Assembly (NCBI GenBank): GCA_946479985.1
Contig: CAMLIF010000059.1
Span: 1 to 23,657 of the forward strand
Length of the DNA: 23,657 nt
Source of the DNA: an uncultured Flavobacteriales bacterium
GTDB lineage: Bacteria; Bacteroidota; Bacteroidia; Flavobacteriales; Crocinitomicaceae
Direction: 5' to 3'
Within the stretch, counting starts at the first letter, position 1; each line of letters opens with the position of its first letter. A model generated the notes under the pieces. The model worked only from the letters and a program-made list of their open reading frames with translations, did no database searches and had not been told where the DNA came from. Positions 21,703-23,657 of the stretch are shown one piece after another. A program made the translations under genes and the position numbers.

Positions 21703-23604
21703 TTATCCTTCAATTAATTTTCCAAGTGCATTGTCAAAAATCTCTTTTGCTTCAGAGATAAATCCGAAATGCTCATCGTCAACCATCATTTTTCCTTTGG
21801 TAACGTGACCAAGTAAGGTATAGCTTACACCGCTTCCCATCATGAATTCGATGAATTCCTCCTCTGTTTCCTCGGCAACTGTAATAACTACACGGCTTTG
21901 AGCTTCACCAAACAAGAAAGCATCTTCGCGAACTTCAGAATCAGTTACAATGTCAAATCCTAAGCCACGCGGCATAGACATTTCTACAAGCGAAACAAAT
22001 AATCCTCCGTCGGCACAGTCGTGAGCAGCATTGATTAATTCCATTGAAATCAATCCTTTTACAGCTTCCTGGAGAACAAACTCCTTCTCCAAATCGAAAT
22101 GAGGAGCCGGAGAAGCTTCAATTTTATGGTATTTCGCTAAATATTCTGAAGATGCAATGTCGTTTACAGAATCTCCCAGAATGAAGATCAAATCTCCTTT
22201 TTGTTTGAAGTCAAGTGTCATGATTTTTGATTTGTCTTCTACAAGACCAATCATACCGATTGTTGGAGTAGGGAATACAGGAATTTCTTTCCCGGCAATA
22301 TTACTCTGGTTGTAGAAGGAAACATTTCCGCCTGTTACAGGAGTCTGGAATTTCAGACAAGCTCTCGACATTCCTTTAATAGCTCCAACAAACTGCCAGT
22401 AAGATTCAGGATTGTAAGGATTTCCGAAGTTCAGACAATTGGTAATTGCACTCGGGATTCCTCCTGAAACAACAATGTTTCGTGCTGCTTCCGATACTGC
22501 GATACAAGTTCCGATTTCCGGATCTGCATTCACATAACGTGAGTTACAGTCAACTGTCATGGCTAAAGCCTTTTCAGTGCCTTTTAAATTCACAATTCCT
22601 GCATCAGTCGGGCGGTTTGTAGTCATTGTTTTCGTTCCTACCATTGAATCGTATTGCTCATAAACCCAACGTTTGGAAGCGATGTTTGGCTGAGCCAATA
22701 AGAAGAAACCAACTTCTTTCAGGTTTTCCGGCTGCGGCACAGAATCAATAGTGAATTTTTTGTATTCCTGGTAATAAGCAGGTTCAGAATATTCGCGTTG
22801 GTAAACCGGTGCCCCGCCTCCAAGAACCAATGATTCAGCAGGAACATCTCCAACTAATTCTCCGTTCATGTAGTAACGAACACGACCTGTATCTGTAACC
22901 GTTCCAATTTCTTCAGCGTGTAAATCCCACTTGTCGAAAATGCGTTTTACAACTTCTTCCTGTCCTTTTTTGATCACAACCAACATGCGTTCCTGTGATT
23001 CGGAAAGAAGAATCTCATAAGGAAGCATGTTTTCCTGGCGTGTAGGAACTTTGTCTAAGTTGATTTCCATTCCAACGCCACCACCTGCGCTCATTTCACA
23101 AGTAGAACAAGTAATTCCGGCAGCACCCATATCCTGCATACCAACAATTGCGTCGGTATTGGATAATTCCATGGTTGCTTCCAATAATAATTTTTCCATG
23201 AACGGGTCACCAACCTGTACAGATGGTAAATCCTGCGCGCTTTCTTCTGTAATATCTTTTGAAGCGAAGGCAGCACCTGCAATTCCGTCTTTTCCTGTAG
23301 ATGAACCTACAATGTAAACCGGATTCCCTGGTCCTTTTGCTTTCGCTGAAATAACTTTTTTAGTATCAATGATTCCTGCAGAGAATGCATTTACCAATGG
23401 GTTTTGGTTGTATGATTTGTCGAAGAAAACTTCTCCGCCAACAATCGGAATACCGAATGCGTTTCCGTAATCACCAATTCCTTTTACAACACCTTTCACT
23501 AACCATTTGGTACGCGCTTCTTCAATATCGCCAAAACGAAGTGAGTTTAATTGTGCAACCGGACGAGCTCCCATTGTGAAGATATCACGGTTGATTCCTC
23601 CAAC
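21703..23604 (-). CDS. purL: Phosphoribosylformylglycinamidine synthase PurL (N-terminus missing)
   Basis: PurL makes FGAM from FGAR, ATP and glutamine-derived ammonia in purine synthesis. About 633 of roughly 740 residues are present; the N-terminal ~100 are lost at the contig end. The real coding sequence begins at the Val codon 23602-23604 ([15 protein letters not shown], a core active-site motif). The five residues before it, MLFRS, are translated adapter. Other motifs are [20 protein letters not shown], the catalytic region [17 protein letters not shown] and the second-half AIR-synthase repeat [24 protein letters not shown] and [16 protein letters not shown]. The length and two-half layout are those of the small PurL type that works with separate PurS and PurQ; neither gene is in view. 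Apart from the truncation it looks intact. Confidence 0.96.
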   Translation of the reverse strand, partial: VGGINRDIFTMGARPVAQLNSLRFGDIEEARTKWLVKGVVKGIGDYGNAFGIPIVGGEVFFDKSYNQNPLVNAFSAGIIDTKKVISAKAKGPGNPVYIVGSSTGKDGIAGAAFASKDITEESAQDLPSVQVGDPFMEKLLLEATMELSNTDAIVGMQDMGAAGITCSTCEMSAGGGVGMEINLDKVPTRQENMLPYEILLSESQERMLVVIKKGQEEVVKRIFDKWDLHAEEIGTVTDTGRVRYYMNGELVGDVPAESLVLGGGAPVYQREYSEPAYYQEYKKFTIDSVPQPENLKEVGFFLLAQPNIASKRWVYEQYDSMVGTKTMTTNRPTDAGIVNLKGTEKALAMTVDCNSRYVNADPEIGTCIAVSEAARNIVVSGGIPSAITNCLNFGNPYNPESYWQFVGAIKGMSRACLKFQTPVTGGNVSFYNQSNIAGKEIPVFPTPTIGMIGLVEDKSKIMTLDFKQKGDLIFILGDSVNDIASSEYLAKYHKIEASPAPHFDLEKEFVLQEAVKGLISMELINAAHDCADGGLFVSLVEMSMPRGLGFDIVTDSEVREDAFLFGEAQSRVVITVAEETEEEFIEFMMGSGVSYTLLGHVTKGKMMVDDEHFGFISEAKEIFDNALGKLIEG

Positions 23605-23657
23605 AGATCGGAAGAGCACACGTCAGAACTCCAGTCACTTCCTGTGATATCGTATGC
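23605..23657 (+). other. Illumina TruSeq adapter and index (non-genomic)
   Basis: From 23605 the sequence reads AGATCGGAAGAGCACACGTC, then (one base changed, A for T at 23625) the rest of the TruSeq read-1 adapter, GAACTCCAGTCAC, to 23638. An 8-base index-like stretch TTCCTGTG (23639-23646) follows, and then ATATCGTATGC, which is the start of the adapter's ATCTCGTATGC with one change at 23649. This is sequencing-library DNA joined to a genomic end, not biology. Confidence 0.97.

Noticed and set aside
23605..23619. ATG-initiated N-terminus MLFRS of PurL
   Set aside because: These codons are the reverse complement of Illumina adapter sequence. The real PurL residues start with VGGINRDIF at 23604.

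Overview
The window looks like a chromosomal contig end from a Bacteroidota bacterium, most likely order Flavobacteriales (a Crocinitomicaceae/Fluviicola-like lineage is my guess from protein style, not a measured placement). The reasons are type IX secretion (T9SS) style proteins (a C-terminal sorting domain protein, a PorV/PorQ-family barrel, a PorP/SprF-family barrel), AT-rich intergenic DNA with TAnnTTTG-type -7 boxes, few Shine-Dalgarno motifs, and Bacteroidota-type PurL, GreA, RsmG and Acs. Both ends cut through genes. The last ~53 bases (23605-23657) are not genomic: they read as an Illumina TruSeq adapter plus index, so the purL fragment ends at 23604.

Layout. 1-4663 (+): 3' part of a very large secreted protein with a T9SS C-terminal domain, followed 17 bases later by a PorV/PorQ-family outer-membrane protein. 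4664-5685 (+): greA and a HIT-family gene overlapping by one base, bounded by two strong terminators. 5708-11388 (-): a compact four-gene block read right to left: PorP/SprF-like barrel, a TPR/PD40/OmpA-like envelope protein, an integral-membrane acyltransferase (DUF1624/HGSNAT-like), and an SGNH hydrolase with a PKD domain. 11552-13165 (+): a small secreted protein of unknown function followed by a membrane HisKA_2 histidine kinase. 13162-13776 (-): a lipoprotein, tail-to-tail with the kinase. 13964-14500 (+): a conserved-looking cytoplasmic hypothetical. 14526-14563: a REP-like palindrome. 14597-16507 (+): acetyl-CoA synthetase. 16562-18379 (-): a Pr6Pr-family membrane protein and two hypotheticals. 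18500-19669 (+): a secreted M14-family zinc peptidase. 19735-23604 (-): a LURP-one-like protein, a DUF1801 protein, rsmG and truncated purL, with a G/C-rich nested inverted repeat between rsmG and purL.

How the genes fit together. Two loci carry surface/secretion functions: the T9SS cargo plus PorV/PorQ pair, and the PorP/OmpA-like pair, which lies directly beside an acyltransferase/SGNH pair of the kind used to acylate or deacylate surface glycans. The rest is housekeeping (transcript cleavage, nucleotide hydrolysis, acetate activation, 16S rRNA methylation, purine synthesis) mixed with unknowns. I do not see a CRISPR array, phage, insertion sequence, rRNA or tRNA. No stretch over 300 bases lacks a gene. 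I did not find a clearly new system; the strongest unusual points are the adapter-fused contig end, the PorP/OmpA/acyltransferase/SGNH block, the REP-like palindrome, the possible greA leader terminator, and an M14 peptidase lacking the usual substrate-binding arginine.
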